Shown in pieces: positions 30,870 through 39,608 of a stretch of DNA of 42,472 bases; position 1 is the stretch's first letter, and each line of letters starts with the position of its first letter. The notes under the pieces are model-generated. The model saw only the letters and a list, made by a program, of their open reading frames with translations. It did no database searches and was not told the origin of the DNA. Made by a program: the position numbers and the translations under genes. This DNA comes from an uncultured Lachnospiraceae bacterium (GTDB lineage Bacteria > Bacillota > Clostridia > Lachnospirales > Lachnospiraceae), in the NCBI GenBank assembly GCA_910577765.1, contig CAJTOV010000014.1, positions 1 to 42,472 of the forward strand. The letters are read 5' to 3'.

Positions 30870-31040
30870 CGGTCAGCGCGGTGAACGCGCAGACCTATCT
30901 GTTACCGAACGGTTACGTTTTATAAGTTTTCCAGACAACAATATCTTGAGCATTCCTAAAAATTGTGTTAAAGTTATAGAGAAGTAACACTTTAGAGAGT
31001 ACCAACGCAGTGTAACCGTTCTGGTAACCTTGAACTGTTC
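30869..31040. repeat. Split repeat copy flanking the hisH promoter
   Basis: 30869-30900 matches the conserved block of the 13754 copy almost exactly (ACGGTCAGCGCGGTGAACGC and following bases through CCTATCTG), followed by gttaccgaacggttac. At 31012-31040 the arms return as GTAACCGTTC and CTTGAACTGTTC. Between them is unrelated A/T-rich DNA carrying the hisH promoter. It looks like an element interrupted or recombined. Confidence 0.6.
30946..30974 (+). promoter_or_regulatory. Promoter of hisH
   Basis: TTGAGC (30946-30951), 17 bases, TAAAGT (30969-30974) with an extended -10 TGT. The leader is about 98 nt and includes the repeat arms at 31012-31040. Confidence 0.55.
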
Positions 31041-31078
31041 CCGCAAGGTACATAAAGAGTAATCGGAAGGAGAGCCCC

Positions 31079-31684
31079 ATGACTGCAATCATTGATTACG
31101 ACGCAGGCAATCTGCGCAGTGTGGAGAAGGCCCTTGTGGCTTTGGGAGACACGCCGCTGATTACCAGGGATGCAAAGACCATTCTGGGGGCTGACCGGGT
31201 GATTCTGCCGGGTGTAGGTTCCTTTGGGGATGCCATGGACAGGCTTCACCAGTATGGACTGGTGGAGGTGATCCGCCAGGTGGCGGCAGGCGGAAAGCCA
31301 TTCTTGGGCATCTGCCTGGGCCTCCAGCTTCTCTTTGAATCCAGCGAAGAGAGTGAAGGTGTGGAGGGGCTTGGCATTCTGAAAGGAAAGATCCTGCGGA
31401 TTCCTGACTGTCCGGGCCTTAAGATTCCCCACATGGGCTGGAACAGTCTAAAGATCCGCCCGGATTCCCGGCTGTTTGCAGGCATTGCACAGGGAGCTTA
31501 TGTGTATTTTGTCCATTCCTACTATCTGAAAGCAGAGGATGAGGACCAGGTGGCGGCTGCCACCCAGTACAGTACCCGGATTCACGCGGCCGTGGAGGCG
31601 GGCAATGTGATGGCCTGCCAGTTTCATCCGGAGAAGAGCAGCCAGACAGGGCTCCGCATTTTGAAAAACTTTCTGGACTTATAA
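31079..31684 (+). CDS. hisH: Imidazole glycerol phosphate synthase subunit HisH
   Basis: A 201-residue class I glutamine amidotransferase that supplies ammonia to HisF in histidine biosynthesis. The catalytic triad is C79 (GICLGLQLLF), H183 and E185 (CQFHPEKSSQTG); LPGVGSFGDAM forms the oxyanion region. It is followed after 92 bases by hisF. The remaining his genes are absent here, so the pair is split from the rest of the pathway, or also serves another amidotransfer reaction. The start follows GGAAGGAGAG. Confidence 0.93.
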   Translation: MTAIIDYDAGNLRSVEKALVALGDTPLITRDAKTILGADRVILPGVGSFGDAMDRLHQYGLVEVIRQVAAGGKPFLGICLGLQLLFESSEESEGVEGLGILKGKILRIPDCPGLKIPHMGWNSLKIRPDSRLFAGIAQGAYVYFVHSYYLKAEDEDQVAAATQYSTRIHAAVEAGNVMACQFHPEKSSQTGLRILKNFLDL

Positions 31685-31776
31685 GACCGGAAGCATGTAT
31701 CATTTCATAAAGTGTTGTGTTTCTGGCCTTGTGCAGCAGGCCATAAATCGTAACATACAAAGGACAGGAGCAGCAT

Positions 31777-32538
31777 ATGTTTACAAAAAGAATCATCCCA
31801 TGCCTGGATGTACATAATGGAAGGGTAGTAAAGGGGGTCAATTTCGTCAACCTGCGGGACGCCGGGGACCCGGTGGAGATTGCCAGGGCCTACGATGCAG
31901 CCGGGGCTGACGAGCTGGTATTTCTGGATATCACCGCTTCCTCCGATGACCGGGAGACCGTGGTGGATATGGTGCGGCGGGTGGCGGAGACCGTGTTCAT
32001 CCCCTTTACCGTAGGCGGCGGCATCCGCACCACAGGGGACTTTCGCAGGCTTCTGCGGGAAGGAGCAGACAAGATCTCCATCAATTCCTCTGCCATCAAT
32101 ACCCCGGAGCTGATCTCCGACGCAGCAGACAGGTTCGGCCGCCAGTGTGTGGTGGTGGCCATTGACGCAAGACGCCGCCCGGACGGTTCCGGGTGGAATG
32201 TATACAAGAACGGCGGCCGGATCGACACCGGTCTGGACGCGGTGGAGTGGGCCATGAAGGCAGACCGGCTGGGAGCCGGGGAGATTCTCCTGACCAGCAT
32301 GGACTGCGACGGCACAAAGGCAGGCTATGATACAGAGCTGACTGCCCTGGTGGCGGACAGTGTGACCGTGCCGGTGATCGCCTCCGGCGGCGCCGGGACT
32401 AAGGAACATTTCTACCATGCCCTGACCGGGGGGAAGGCAGATGCCGCTTTGGCAGCGTCTCTCTTCCATTATAAAGAGCTGGAGATTATGGATCTGAAGG
32501 GGTATCTGCGGGGCCGGGGAGTTCCGGTGAGGCTGTAG
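31777..32538 (+). CDS. hisF: Imidazole glycerol phosphate synthase subunit HisF
   Basis: A 253-residue (beta/alpha)8 cyclase that combines PRFAR with ammonia from HisH to give imidazole glycerol phosphate and AICAR. Catalytic D11 (CLDVHNGRVVKG) and D130 (VVAIDARR) are both present, as are the phosphate-binding GGGIRT and ASGGAG motifs. Length is normal for the family. It lies directly downstream of hisH; a small GC-rich hairpin (TGGCCT/AGGCCA near 31720) lies in the gap. The ribosome-binding site is AAAGGACAGGAG. Confidence 0.95.
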   Translation: MFTKRIIPCLDVHNGRVVKGVNFVNLRDAGDPVEIARAYDAAGADELVFLDITASSDDRETVVDMVRRVAETVFIPFTVGGGIRTTGDFRRLLREGADKISINSSAINTPELISDAADRFGRQCVVVAIDARRRPDGSGWNVYKNGGRIDTGLDAVEWAMKADRLGAGEILLTSMDCDGTKAGYDTELTALVADSVTVPVIASGGAGTKEHFYHALTGGKADAALAASLFHYKELEIMDLKGYLRGRGVPVRL

Positions 32539-32646
32539 GCGGCAGTGGCCGGTGCTCCGGCCCGGATGTCAAAAAGCTTCCGTCGGTCACCCGGAAGTGG
32601 ATACCGGGACGGGCGGCACAGCACTACAAGAAGAAAGGACAAGACC

Positions 32647-33321
32647 ATGGGAGCCATTACCAATGACTGGCTGGAGCCGTTAAGTGCGGAATTTAAAAAG
32701 CCATATTATAAGAAGCTTTACGAGACAGTGAAACACGAATACGAGACAAGGCGGGTATTCCCGGATGCCAATGACATATTCAATGCCTTTGCATTCACCC
32801 CTCTTTCCCAGGTGAAGGTGGTGATTCTGGGCCAGGACCCCTACCACAATGTAGGCCAGGCCCACGGTCTCAGCTTCTCCGTGAAGCCGGATGTGGCGGT
32901 GCCCCCGTCCCTGGTGAACATTTACCAGGAGCTTCACGATGACCTGGGCTGTACGATCCCAAACAACGGTTATCTGGAAAAATGGGCCAGACAGGGGGTT
33001 CTGCTTCTGAATACGGTGCTGACCGTCCGGGCCCACGCAGCCAATTCCCACCGGAATATGGGCTGGGAGGAATTTACCGATGCAGCCATACGGATTCTGG
33101 GAGAGCAAGACCGGCCCATGGTGTTTATTCTCTGGGGACGTCCGGCCAGGATGAAGAAATCCATGCTGCACAATCCCAGGCACCTGATTTTAGAGGCGCC
33201 CCATCCCAGTCCGTTTTCCGCATCCAGCGGCTTCTTCGGCAGCCGGCCTTTCAGCCAGACCAACCGGTATCTGGAGGCCAACGGGCTGGAGCCCATTGAC
33301 TGGCAGATTGACAATGTGTGA
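32647..33321 (+). CDS. ung: Uracil-DNA glycosylase
   Basis: A 224-residue family 1 UDG that removes uracil from DNA in base excision repair. The water-activating motif GQDPYH (62-67, D64) and the HPSPFSA loop (H186) are intact, as is LLLNTVLTV. The length matches E. coli Ung. The ATG at 32647 follows GAAAGGAC; a longer open frame starting at 32545 has no ribosome-binding site. It lies 108 bases after hisF and 106 bases before uppP, a housekeeping run with no obvious shared pathway. Confidence 0.95.
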   Translation: MGAITNDWLEPLSAEFKKPYYKKLYETVKHEYETRRVFPDANDIFNAFAFTPLSQVKVVILGQDPYHNVGQAHGLSFSVKPDVAVPPSLVNIYQELHDDLGCTIPNNGYLEKWARQGVLLLNTVLTVRAHAANSHRNMGWEEFTDAAIRILGEQDRPMVFILWGRPARMKKSMLHNPRHLILEAPHPSPFSASSGFFGSRPFSQTNRYLEANGLEPIDWQIDNV

Positions 33322-33427
33322 TAATACAGAATGATGCATATAAGCTCCGGCAGCAGCCGGAAACGTACCGGCCCCGGGCTGGTATGGAAGCGGCGGCTGC
33401 CCTGCGGCAGAAGGGGAGATCAATGAC

Positions 33428-34255
33428 ATGATTGAGATATTAAAGGTGCTGGTTCTGGGAATTGTGGAGGGCTTCACCGAATGGCTGCCTATCAGCAGCA
33501 CAGGCCATATGATTCTGGTGGACGAGATTATCCACCTGAATGTGACGGAGGATTTCCGCAGTGTGTTCCGGGTGGTGATCCAGCTTGGCGCCATTCTGGC
33601 AGTGGTGCTTTTGTATTTTCAGAAGCTGAATCCTTTTGATTCCGGCAAATCGCCCAAACAGCGGCAGCTGACCATCCAGCTCTGGATGAAGATCGTGGTG
33701 GCCTGCGTGCCGGCTGGGGTTTTCGGCCTTCTGTTCGACGACTGGATGGATGCCCATCTGTACAATGGCTATGTGGTGGCAGCCACCCTGATCCTCTATG
33801 GGATTCTGTTCCTGGTGGTGGAGCGGCGCAACCAGGGGGTGGAATTCCAGGTCCAGCGGGTCCACCAGATTTCCTTCCAGACAGCCCTTTACATCGGTAT
33901 GTTCCAGGTGCTGTCCCTGGTTCCGGGGACGTCCCGGTCCGGCTCCACCATTCTGGGAGCCATGATCCTTGGCTGCTCCCGGGGAGCTGCGGCTGAGTTC
34001 TCCTTCTTCCTGGGAGTCCCGGTGATGTTCGGGGCCAGCCTGGTGAAGCTGGTGAAGTTCGGCTTCCATTTTACCGGCATGGAGGTCCTTTATCTGGTTC
34101 TGGGGATGGTGATCGCATTCCTGGTGTCCGTGTACTCCATCAAATTCCTGATGGAATATATCCGGCGCAACAGTTTCAGCTTCTTCGGATACTACCGGAT
34201 CATTCTGGGAGTGATTGTGCTTTCGTATTTTGGAGTGACGGCACTTCTGGCGTAG
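33428..34255 (+). CDS. uppP: Undecaprenyl-diphosphatase (BacA/UppP)
   Basis: A 275-residue integral membrane enzyme that dephosphorylates undecaprenyl pyrophosphate to recycle the lipid carrier for peptidoglycan and other wall glycans; overproduction in this family gives bacitracin resistance. Both signature regions are present: EGFTEWLPISSTGH (14-27) and VPGTSRSGSTI in the middle of the protein. About seven to eight hydrophobic segments are visible. The ribosome-binding site is AAGGGGAG. The gene is flanked by ung and the DUF1576 gene. Confidence 0.95.
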   Translation: MIEILKVLVLGIVEGFTEWLPISSTGHMILVDEIIHLNVTEDFRSVFRVVIQLGAILAVVLLYFQKLNPFDSGKSPKQRQLTIQLWMKIVVACVPAGVFGLLFDDWMDAHLYNGYVVAATLILYGILFLVVERRNQGVEFQVQRVHQISFQTALYIGMFQVLSLVPGTSRSGSTILGAMILGCSRGAAAEFSFFLGVPVMFGASLVKLVKFGFHFTGMEVLYLVLGMVIAFLVSVYSIKFLMEYIRRNSFSFFGYYRIILGVIVLSYFGVTALLA

Positions 34256-34357
34256 CCTGGGTACGGAACGCAGAAATATAAGTATGTACTCCCGGAGTCT
34301 CACCGCACCTGATTTTGTGAGCTCCCGGAGGTGTATAAGCAGGAAAGGTGTGAATGT

Positions 34358-35653
34358 ATGGGGGTTAAGAAACTCAAGGAGTCCATGAATCTGACAGGCC
34401 GGAAGCAGCAGTTTCTGTTTCTGGCCATGATTCCGCTGTACTTTATCGGCTGGGGATTTGCCCTCCAGCCCTTTGGCAGCATTGTGGAGGGACTGATCCG
34501 GATTGTCCGGGAGCCGGATTTTCTGATTACGGATTATTTTGTAGTGGGCGGTATCGGTGCGGCCTTTGTCAATGCAGGGCTTCTGGCTCTGGCCAGCATC
34601 GGGCTCATCTACTTTTCCACGATGGATATGTCGGGACATACCATCACATCCGTATGCCTGATGTTCGGCTTCTCGCTGTTTGGAAAGAATCTTCTGAATA
34701 TCTGGCTGATCTTACTGGGTGTATTTCTGTATTCGGAATACCATAAGTCCCCTCCGGGAAGATATCTGTATATCGGACTCTATGGGACAAGCCTTTCCCC
34801 GATCATCACCCAGCTGATGCATATCGAACATACCCCTTTCGCGGTGCGGGTAGGGCTGTGTGTGATGACGGGAATCATCATCGGCTTTGTGCTGCCGCCC
34901 CTTTCCACCCACGTCCACTATGCCCACAAAGGCTATTCCCTTTATAATGTAGGCTTTGCCGGAGGCATCATTGCCACGGTGGTCGTATCCCTGTTCAAAT
35001 CCTTCGGATTTTCCGTGGAATCCCGGCTGATCTGGTATACGGGAGGGAACCGGCTGTTTGCGGTGATCCTGTCCATCCTGTTTGCGGGGATGATCGTGGC
35101 AGGCCTGATACTGGGTGACCATCCCCTGGAGCACTATAAGAATATTCTCAAGTCCCGGGGCTGCGGCGGAACCGACTACCTGGTCAGCGAAGGGGGCTGT
35201 GCCACCATGATCAATATGGGAGTCAACGGCCTGTTTGTCACCTTCTTTCTGCTGGCCGTAGGGGCGGATATCAACGGTCCTACCATCGGAGGCATCTTTA
35301 CGGTGGTGGGGTTCAGCGCTACGGGAAAGACCGTCCGCAACATTGCGCCGGTGATGATGGGAGTCTGGCTGGCCGGTCAGGCCAAGCTCTGGTCCATTAC
35401 GGACCCTTCCGCCACCCTGGCCCTGCTTCTGTCCACGACCCTGGCTCCCATTGCCGGGGAATTCGGTGTGGTGGCAGGCCTTCTGGCCGGATTCCTTCAC
35501 TCGTCGGTAGCCCTGAACGTGGGAATTGTCTATGGGGGCATGAACCTCTATAATAACGGCTTTGCCGGAGGAATCGTAGCCATCTTCCTGGTGCCGGTGA
35601 TCCAGTCGGTAAAAGACCGGCAGGCCCGGGCCCGGGGCGGGATTTCGTTGTAA
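34358..35653 (+). CDS. DUF1576-type multipass membrane protein
   Basis: A 431-residue integral membrane protein with about ten or more hydrophobic segments and no known function. Two halves look related: VGGIGAAFVNAGLL...SLFGKNLLNIWLILLGVFL in the N-terminal half and MINMGVNGLFVTFF...SATGKTVRNIAPVMMGVWL in the C-terminal half. The GYSLYNVGFAGGIIA and MNLYNNGFAGGIVA segments are paired in the same way. Such internal duplication is typical of transporters and channels. The ATG at 34358 was preferred, with AGGAAAGG upstream; a GTG at 34331 is the alternative. It is followed by a terminator and is probably monocistronic or the end of the uppP transcript. Confidence 0.78.
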   Translation: MGVKKLKESMNLTGRKQQFLFLAMIPLYFIGWGFALQPFGSIVEGLIRIVREPDFLITDYFVVGGIGAAFVNAGLLALASIGLIYFSTMDMSGHTITSVCLMFGFSLFGKNLLNIWLILLGVFLYSEYHKSPPGRYLYIGLYGTSLSPIITQLMHIEHTPFAVRVGLCVMTGIIIGFVLPPLSTHVHYAHKGYSLYNVGFAGGIIATVVVSLFKSFGFSVESRLIWYTGGNRLFAVILSILFAGMIVAGLILGDHPLEHYKNILKSRGCGGTDYLVSEGGCATMINMGVNGLFVTFFLLAVGADINGPTIGGIFTVVGFSATGKTVRNIAPVMMGVWLAGQAKLWSITDPSATLALLLSTTLAPIAGEFGVVAGLLAGFLHSSVALNVGIVYGGMNLYNNGFAGGIVAIFLVPVIQSVKDRQARARGGISL

Positions 35654-35691
35654 GATGTCCGGGACATACGGCTTCGCAAAGAGTATGTTTC

Positions 35692-35754
35692 AAAGACCGG
35701 TTTTTTGCAGAACACAGGATTCTCCTGAGGTTTTGCAGAAGACCGGTCTTTTTT
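35692..35754 (+). terminator. Terminator after the DUF1576 gene
   Basis: AAGACCGGT (from 35693) pairs with ACCGGTCTT, followed by a T run ending at 35754. The loop of about 35 bases contains a repeated TTTTGCAGAA. It isolates the uronate locus from the upstream genes. Confidence 0.65.
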
Positions 35755-35940
35755 GCCGTCTCCTGTTTCAGTGCATAAGGCCTCCGGGGCGCTTCATGTA
35801 TGAAAACCGTTTTCTCTGTGAATAATAACGGTAAAATTCCAGTGCCGAAACGATATCCTGAAAAAATCTTGTCGTAAATTGCAAAATCTTCGTATTTTTT
35901 CACGTGCATTTATAAAAAAACACGAAAAACCGGAAAAATA

Positions 35941-35982
35941 AGTAATATATTAGTTGACCAGGTTCAACTTGTATGGTACAAT
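35941..35982 (+). promoter_or_regulatory. Operator and promoter of uxuA
   Basis: TTGACC (35954-35959), 17 bases, TACAAT (35977-35982) with an extended -10 TGG. The palindromic motif TAATATATTAG (35943-35953) abuts the -35 and recurs before the second gntR gene and the TRAP gene. Binding there would block RNA polymerase, fitting repression by one of the local GntR proteins. The predicted leader is about 135 nt. The rest of the 35654-36122 gap holds the terminator, A/T-rich DNA and a GAAAAC-C-GTTTTC palindrome at 35802-35814. Confidence 0.65.
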
Positions 35983-36122
35983 AAGCTTACCTGGAAACCA
36001 GTAACACCATAAAACGGCAGAGGTCGGGAATGGGCCTTCCCGCCGGTTCTATGGATGATACCGCAGAGCCTGGCAGACAGGAGCCGGATGCCTGCGGCAA
36101 CACAAAAAGGAGGAAGAATACT

Positions 36123-37208
36123 ATGAAAATGACATTCCGCTGGTATGGGTCCAACAGTGATTCCATCTCCCTGAAGCAGATCAAGCAGATCCCGGGCATG
36201 ACCGGACTGATGGGAGTCCTGGATTACAAGGCAGCCGGAGAGGTGTGGACCGAGGACGAGATCAAGGCCTATGTGGATGAGGTCCATGCAGCCGGCCTTG
36301 AGTGCGAAGTCATCGAGAGCGTCAATGTCCATGAGGATATCAAGATGGGTCTGCCCACCAGGGACCAGTACATTGAGAATTACATTACCACCATCCGCAA
36401 CCTGGCCAAGTTCGGCATCAAGGTGATCGTGTACAACTTTATGCCGGTTCTGGACTGGCTGCGTACCGACCTGGCCCGTGAGATCGAGGAGGACGGTTCC
36501 AACAGCCTGTACTTTGACGAGGCAGAGCTGGGTACCATGTCTCCCCTGGATGTGGTGAGAAAGACCGCAGAGGACAGCAACGGATTCAGCCTTCCCGGCT
36601 GGGAGCCGGAGCGTCTGGCGGAACTGGAGAAGACCTTAAAGCAGTATGAGAGCGTGACCCCGGATATTCTCCGCGAGAACTACAAGTACTTCCTGGACAA
36701 GGTGATTCCGGTATGTGAGGAAGTGGGCATTAAGATGGCTGTACATCCCGATGATCCGGCATGGCCCATCTTCGGCCTTCCCCGTATCTCCCACAGCCAG
36801 GAGGATTTCGACAAGATCGTGGCCCTTCATGATTCACCGGCCAATGCCCTGTGCCTGTGCACCGGTTCCTTAGGCTCCAACCCGGAGAATGACATTCCTT
36901 CCATTATCCGCCACTTCGGTGAGATGGACCGGATTGCCTGCCTCCATGTGCGCAACGTCAAGTTCCTGGGCTACCGCCGTTTCCGTGAGGCGGCACATCT
37001 GTCCCGCACCGGCGACCTGGATATGTTCGCCATCATAAAGGCCATCTACGATACCTGCCCCAAGGATGTATATGTCCGTCCTGACCATGGCAGAATGATC
37101 TGGGATGAGGTGGCACGTCCCGGCTACGGCCTCTATGACCGGGCACTGGGCGCCGAGTATCTGGAAGGACTCTGGGAAGCCATTGACAAGATGGAGAAGG
37201 CGAAATAG
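36123..37208 (+). CDS. uxuA: D-mannonate dehydratase
   Basis: A 361-residue TIM-barrel enzyme that dehydrates D-mannonate to 2-keto-3-deoxy-D-gluconate, the last dedicated step of glucuronate breakdown. The start KMTFRWYGSNSDSISLKQI, the active-site strands KMAVHPDDPAW and LCLCTGSLGSNPENDI, and HVRNVKF and DHGRMIWDE near the C-terminus match UxuA. The length is slightly shorter than the 394-residue E. coli enzyme, as is common in Firmicutes. The ATG at 36123 has AGGAGGAAG upstream; an in-frame start at 36030 is rejected. It heads an operon with gntR and uxuB. Confidence 0.95.
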   Translation: MKMTFRWYGSNSDSISLKQIKQIPGMTGLMGVLDYKAAGEVWTEDEIKAYVDEVHAAGLECEVIESVNVHEDIKMGLPTRDQYIENYITTIRNLAKFGIKVIVYNFMPVLDWLRTDLAREIEEDGSNSLYFDEAELGTMSPLDVVRKTAEDSNGFSLPGWEPERLAELEKTLKQYESVTPDILRENYKYFLDKVIPVCEEVGIKMAVHPDDPAWPIFGLPRISHSQEDFDKIVALHDSPANALCLCTGSLGSNPENDIPSIIRHFGEMDRIACLHVRNVKFLGYRRFREAAHLSRTGDLDMFAIIKAIYDTCPKDVYVRPDHGRMIWDEVARPGYGLYDRALGAEYLEGLWEAIDKMEKAK

Positions 37209-37219
37209 GAGCAGGCAGA

Positions 37220-37903
37220 ATGCATATTGCAGAACGGCTCAACGGGGAATCCGGGCGGGATTATGCCATGCGTGTACTGAAGGATAATATCATCCGTCTG
37301 GAGCTGGAGCCGGGGTCCATTATCAGCGACCGGGAGCTGGCGGCAGAGATGAGCCTGTCCCGGACACCGGTGCGGGAAGCATTTCTGGAGCTGGCCAAGG
37401 TGAAGATCGTGGAAATCTATCCCCAGCGGGGAACCATGGTTTCCTTCATTGATTACAATCTGGTGGAGGAAGCCCGGTTCATCCGGAGCGTTCTGGAGGT
37501 GGCGGTGGTGCGGCAGGTCTGCGGGCAGATCACACCGGAGCAGCTGGAGCAGCTTGAGGGCAACATCAGTCTCCAGAAGTTCTACCACCAGAATCCTTCG
37601 GCAGAGAAAATGCTGGAGCTGGACAATGAGTTCCACCGGATGCTTTTCTGGATCGCAAACAAGCGGCAGGCCTATGAGATGATGGACCGGTTTACCATTC
37701 ATTTTGACCGGGTACGGAATCTGGCCATCAGTGCGGTGAAGGAACACAAATGGATGGAGGAACATATCAGAATCTTCGAGGCGGTCCGGGACAATGACCC
37801 GGAGCTGGCAGCCGGACGGATGGAGACCCACCTGAAACGCTACCAGGTGGATGAAGGGACCATCCGGCAAAATTATCCGCAGTATTTTAAGAAGCAGAAG
37901 TAG
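37220..37903 (+). CDS. GntR-family regulator, FadR/FCD type (first paralogue)
   Basis: A 227-residue regulator. An N-terminal winged helix (ISDRELAAEMSLSRTPVREAFLEL) is followed by an FCD effector domain whose metal ligands are visible: the D and H of ELDNEFHRM, the H of EEHIRIF and the H of METHLKRY. Regulators of this class commonly respond to sugar acids. It lies 11 bases after uxuA and 38 bases before uxuB, so it is co-expressed with the pathway it probably controls. It is about half identical by eye to the second paralogue, and more distant from the third. Confidence 0.92.
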   Translation: MHIAERLNGESGRDYAMRVLKDNIIRLELEPGSIISDRELAAEMSLSRTPVREAFLELAKVKIVEIYPQRGTMVSFIDYNLVEEARFIRSVLEVAVVRQVCGQITPEQLEQLEGNISLQKFYHQNPSAEKMLELDNEFHRMLFWIANKRQAYEMMDRFTIHFDRVRNLAISAVKEHKWMEEHIRIFEAVRDNDPELAAGRMETHLKRYQVDEGTIRQNYPQYFKKQK

Positions 37904-37941
37904 ATTGTGCGGGGAAGCCTGCACAGAATGGAGGAATAAAG

Positions 37942-39552
37942 ATGAAACTGACATTAGCGGGCTTAAAGGATACCGCTGCCTGGGAGGCAGCCGGGATCAG
38001 GCTTCCGGCATATGACGTGGAGCATGTGGCGGAGGAAACCAGGAAAGCACCGGTGTGGGTGCATTTTGGTGCCGGCAATATTTTCCGTATCTTTATCGGC
38101 GGTCTGGCAGACCGGCTGATCCAGGAAGGGGAGATGAAAAAGGGCATCACCTGCGTGGAGACCTTTGACTTTGATGTCATTGACAAGATCTACAAGCCCT
38201 ACGACAACCTGGTGCTGGCTGTGACCCTGAAGGCAGACGGCTCCACGGACAAGGAAGTCATCGGCTCTTTGACCGAGGCTGTCAAGGCCCAGTCCACGGA
38301 CGAGGCAGAGTGGAACCGTCTCAAAGAGATCTTTGCCAATCCGGGTCTCCAGATGATTTCCTTCACCATCACGGAAAAGGGCTATGCGCTTAAGAGCGCA
38401 GACGGCAGCTTCTTCCCCTTTGTCCAGGCAGACATTGACAATGGCCCGGCAAAGCCCGGAGCTGCCATGGCAGTGGTCTGTGCCCTGCTTTATGAGCGCT
38501 ACCAGACCAGCAAGGCACCTTTGGCCGTAGTGTCCATGGACAACTGCTCCCACAACGGGGAGAAGCTTCAGGGCTCCATCGTGACCATGGCAAAGGAATG
38601 GGAGAAGAAGGGATATGTGGACGCAGACTTTGTGGCCTGGCTGTCCGACGATACCCAGGTATCCTTCCCCTGGTCCATGATCGACAAGATCACCCCAAGA
38701 CCGGCAGATTCCGTGTGCCAGGAGCTGAAAAAAGCAGGGGTGGAGGATATGGACCCGGTGATCACCTCCAAAAAGACCTATATCGCACCGTTTGTCAATG
38801 CGGAGGGTCCCCAGTACCTGGTGATTGAGGACAAGTTCCCCAACGGACGCCCGGCCCTTGAGAAGGCAGGAGTCTACATGACAGACCGTGACACGGTTAA
38901 CAAGGTGGAGCGCATGAAGGTGACCACCTGCTTGAATCCGCTGCATACGGCCCTGGCTGTGTACGGCTGCGTCCTGGGTTATACCCTGATCGCAGACGAG
39001 ATGAAGGATGCGGAGCTTAAGAAGCTGGTTCATGAGATCGGCCCGGTGGAGGGTATGCCTGTGGTGACAGATCCCGGGATTCTGTCTCCGGTAGACTTTG
39101 TAGACGAGGTAATTCATGTACGGATTCCCAATCCCTTTATGCCGGATACGCCCCAGCGGATTGCCACGGACACTTCCCAGAAGGTAGGAATCCGTTACGG
39201 CGAGACCATCAAGTCCTATGTGGCCAAATACGGCGACGCAAAGAAGCTGACTGCCATTCCTCTGGCCATCGCAGGCTGGTGCAGATACCTGCTGGCTGTG
39301 GATGACAAGGGCGAAGCCTTTGAGCTGTCCGCAGACCCCATGGTTCCCCAGCTGACCAAAGCCGTGGAAGGAATCGTGGTAGGAAAGCCCGAGACTTACA
39401 CCGGCCAGTTAAAGGCCATTCTTTCCAATGCCAATATTTTCGGTATCGACCTTTATGAGGCAGGCATCGGCGACAAGGTGGAAGCCATGTTCCTGGAGGA
39501 GATCGCAGGACCGGGCGCTGTGCGGGCTACTTTGAAAAAGTATCTGGCCTAG
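37942..39552 (+). CDS. uxuB: D-fructuronate reductase (mannitol dehydrogenase family)
   Basis: A 536-residue NAD-dependent oxidoreductase of the long-chain mannitol dehydrogenase family. Placement beside uxuA identifies it as the enzyme reducing D-fructuronate to D-mannonate. The nucleotide-binding start VHFGAGNIFRIFIGGLAD, the VVSMDNCSHNGEKL segment and the catalytic region KVERMKVTTCLNPLHTALA are conserved. The family also includes mannitol and tagaturonate reductases, so specificity rests partly on context. The length is about 50 residues above E. coli UxuB. RBS GGAGG about eight bases upstream. Confidence 0.9.
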   Translation: MKLTLAGLKDTAAWEAAGIRLPAYDVEHVAEETRKAPVWVHFGAGNIFRIFIGGLADRLIQEGEMKKGITCVETFDFDVIDKIYKPYDNLVLAVTLKADGSTDKEVIGSLTEAVKAQSTDEAEWNRLKEIFANPGLQMISFTITEKGYALKSADGSFFPFVQADIDNGPAKPGAAMAVVCALLYERYQTSKAPLAVVSMDNCSHNGEKLQGSIVTMAKEWEKKGYVDADFVAWLSDDTQVSFPWSMIDKITPRPADSVCQELKKAGVEDMDPVITSKKTYIAPFVNAEGPQYLVIEDKFPNGRPALEKAGVYMTDRDTVNKVERMKVTTCLNPLHTALAVYGCVLGYTLIADEMKDAELKKLVHEIGPVEGMPVVTDPGILSPVDFVDEVIHVRIPNPFMPDTPQRIATDTSQKVGIRYGETIKSYVAKYGDAKKLTAIPLAIAGWCRYLLAVDDKGEAFELSADPMVPQLTKAVEGIVVGKPETYTGQLKAILSNANIFGIDLYEAGIGDKVEAMFLEEIAGPGAVRATLKKYLA

Positions 39553-39555
39553 TTC

Positions 39556-39594
39556 ATTAATATACTAGACAGCCACCCCGTAAAATGTTACAAT
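39556..39594 (+). promoter_or_regulatory. Operator and promoter of the second gntR gene
   Basis: TAGACA (39566-39571), 17 bases, TACAAT (39589-39594) with an extended -10 TGT. TTAATATACTAG (39557-39568) overlaps the -35, as at uxuA. Confidence 0.65.
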
Positions 39595-39608
39595 GAATCT
39601 AAGGATTC

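Noticed and set aside
33440..34639. Long minus-strand open frame opposite uppP, with His/Gln-rich sequence
   Set aside because: It is a shadow of the conserved uppP and DUF1576 reading frames; no domain or ribosome-binding support.
37963..39117. Long minus-strand open frame opposite uxuB
   Set aside because: Antisense to a conserved enzyme; composition is what the reversed codons would give.
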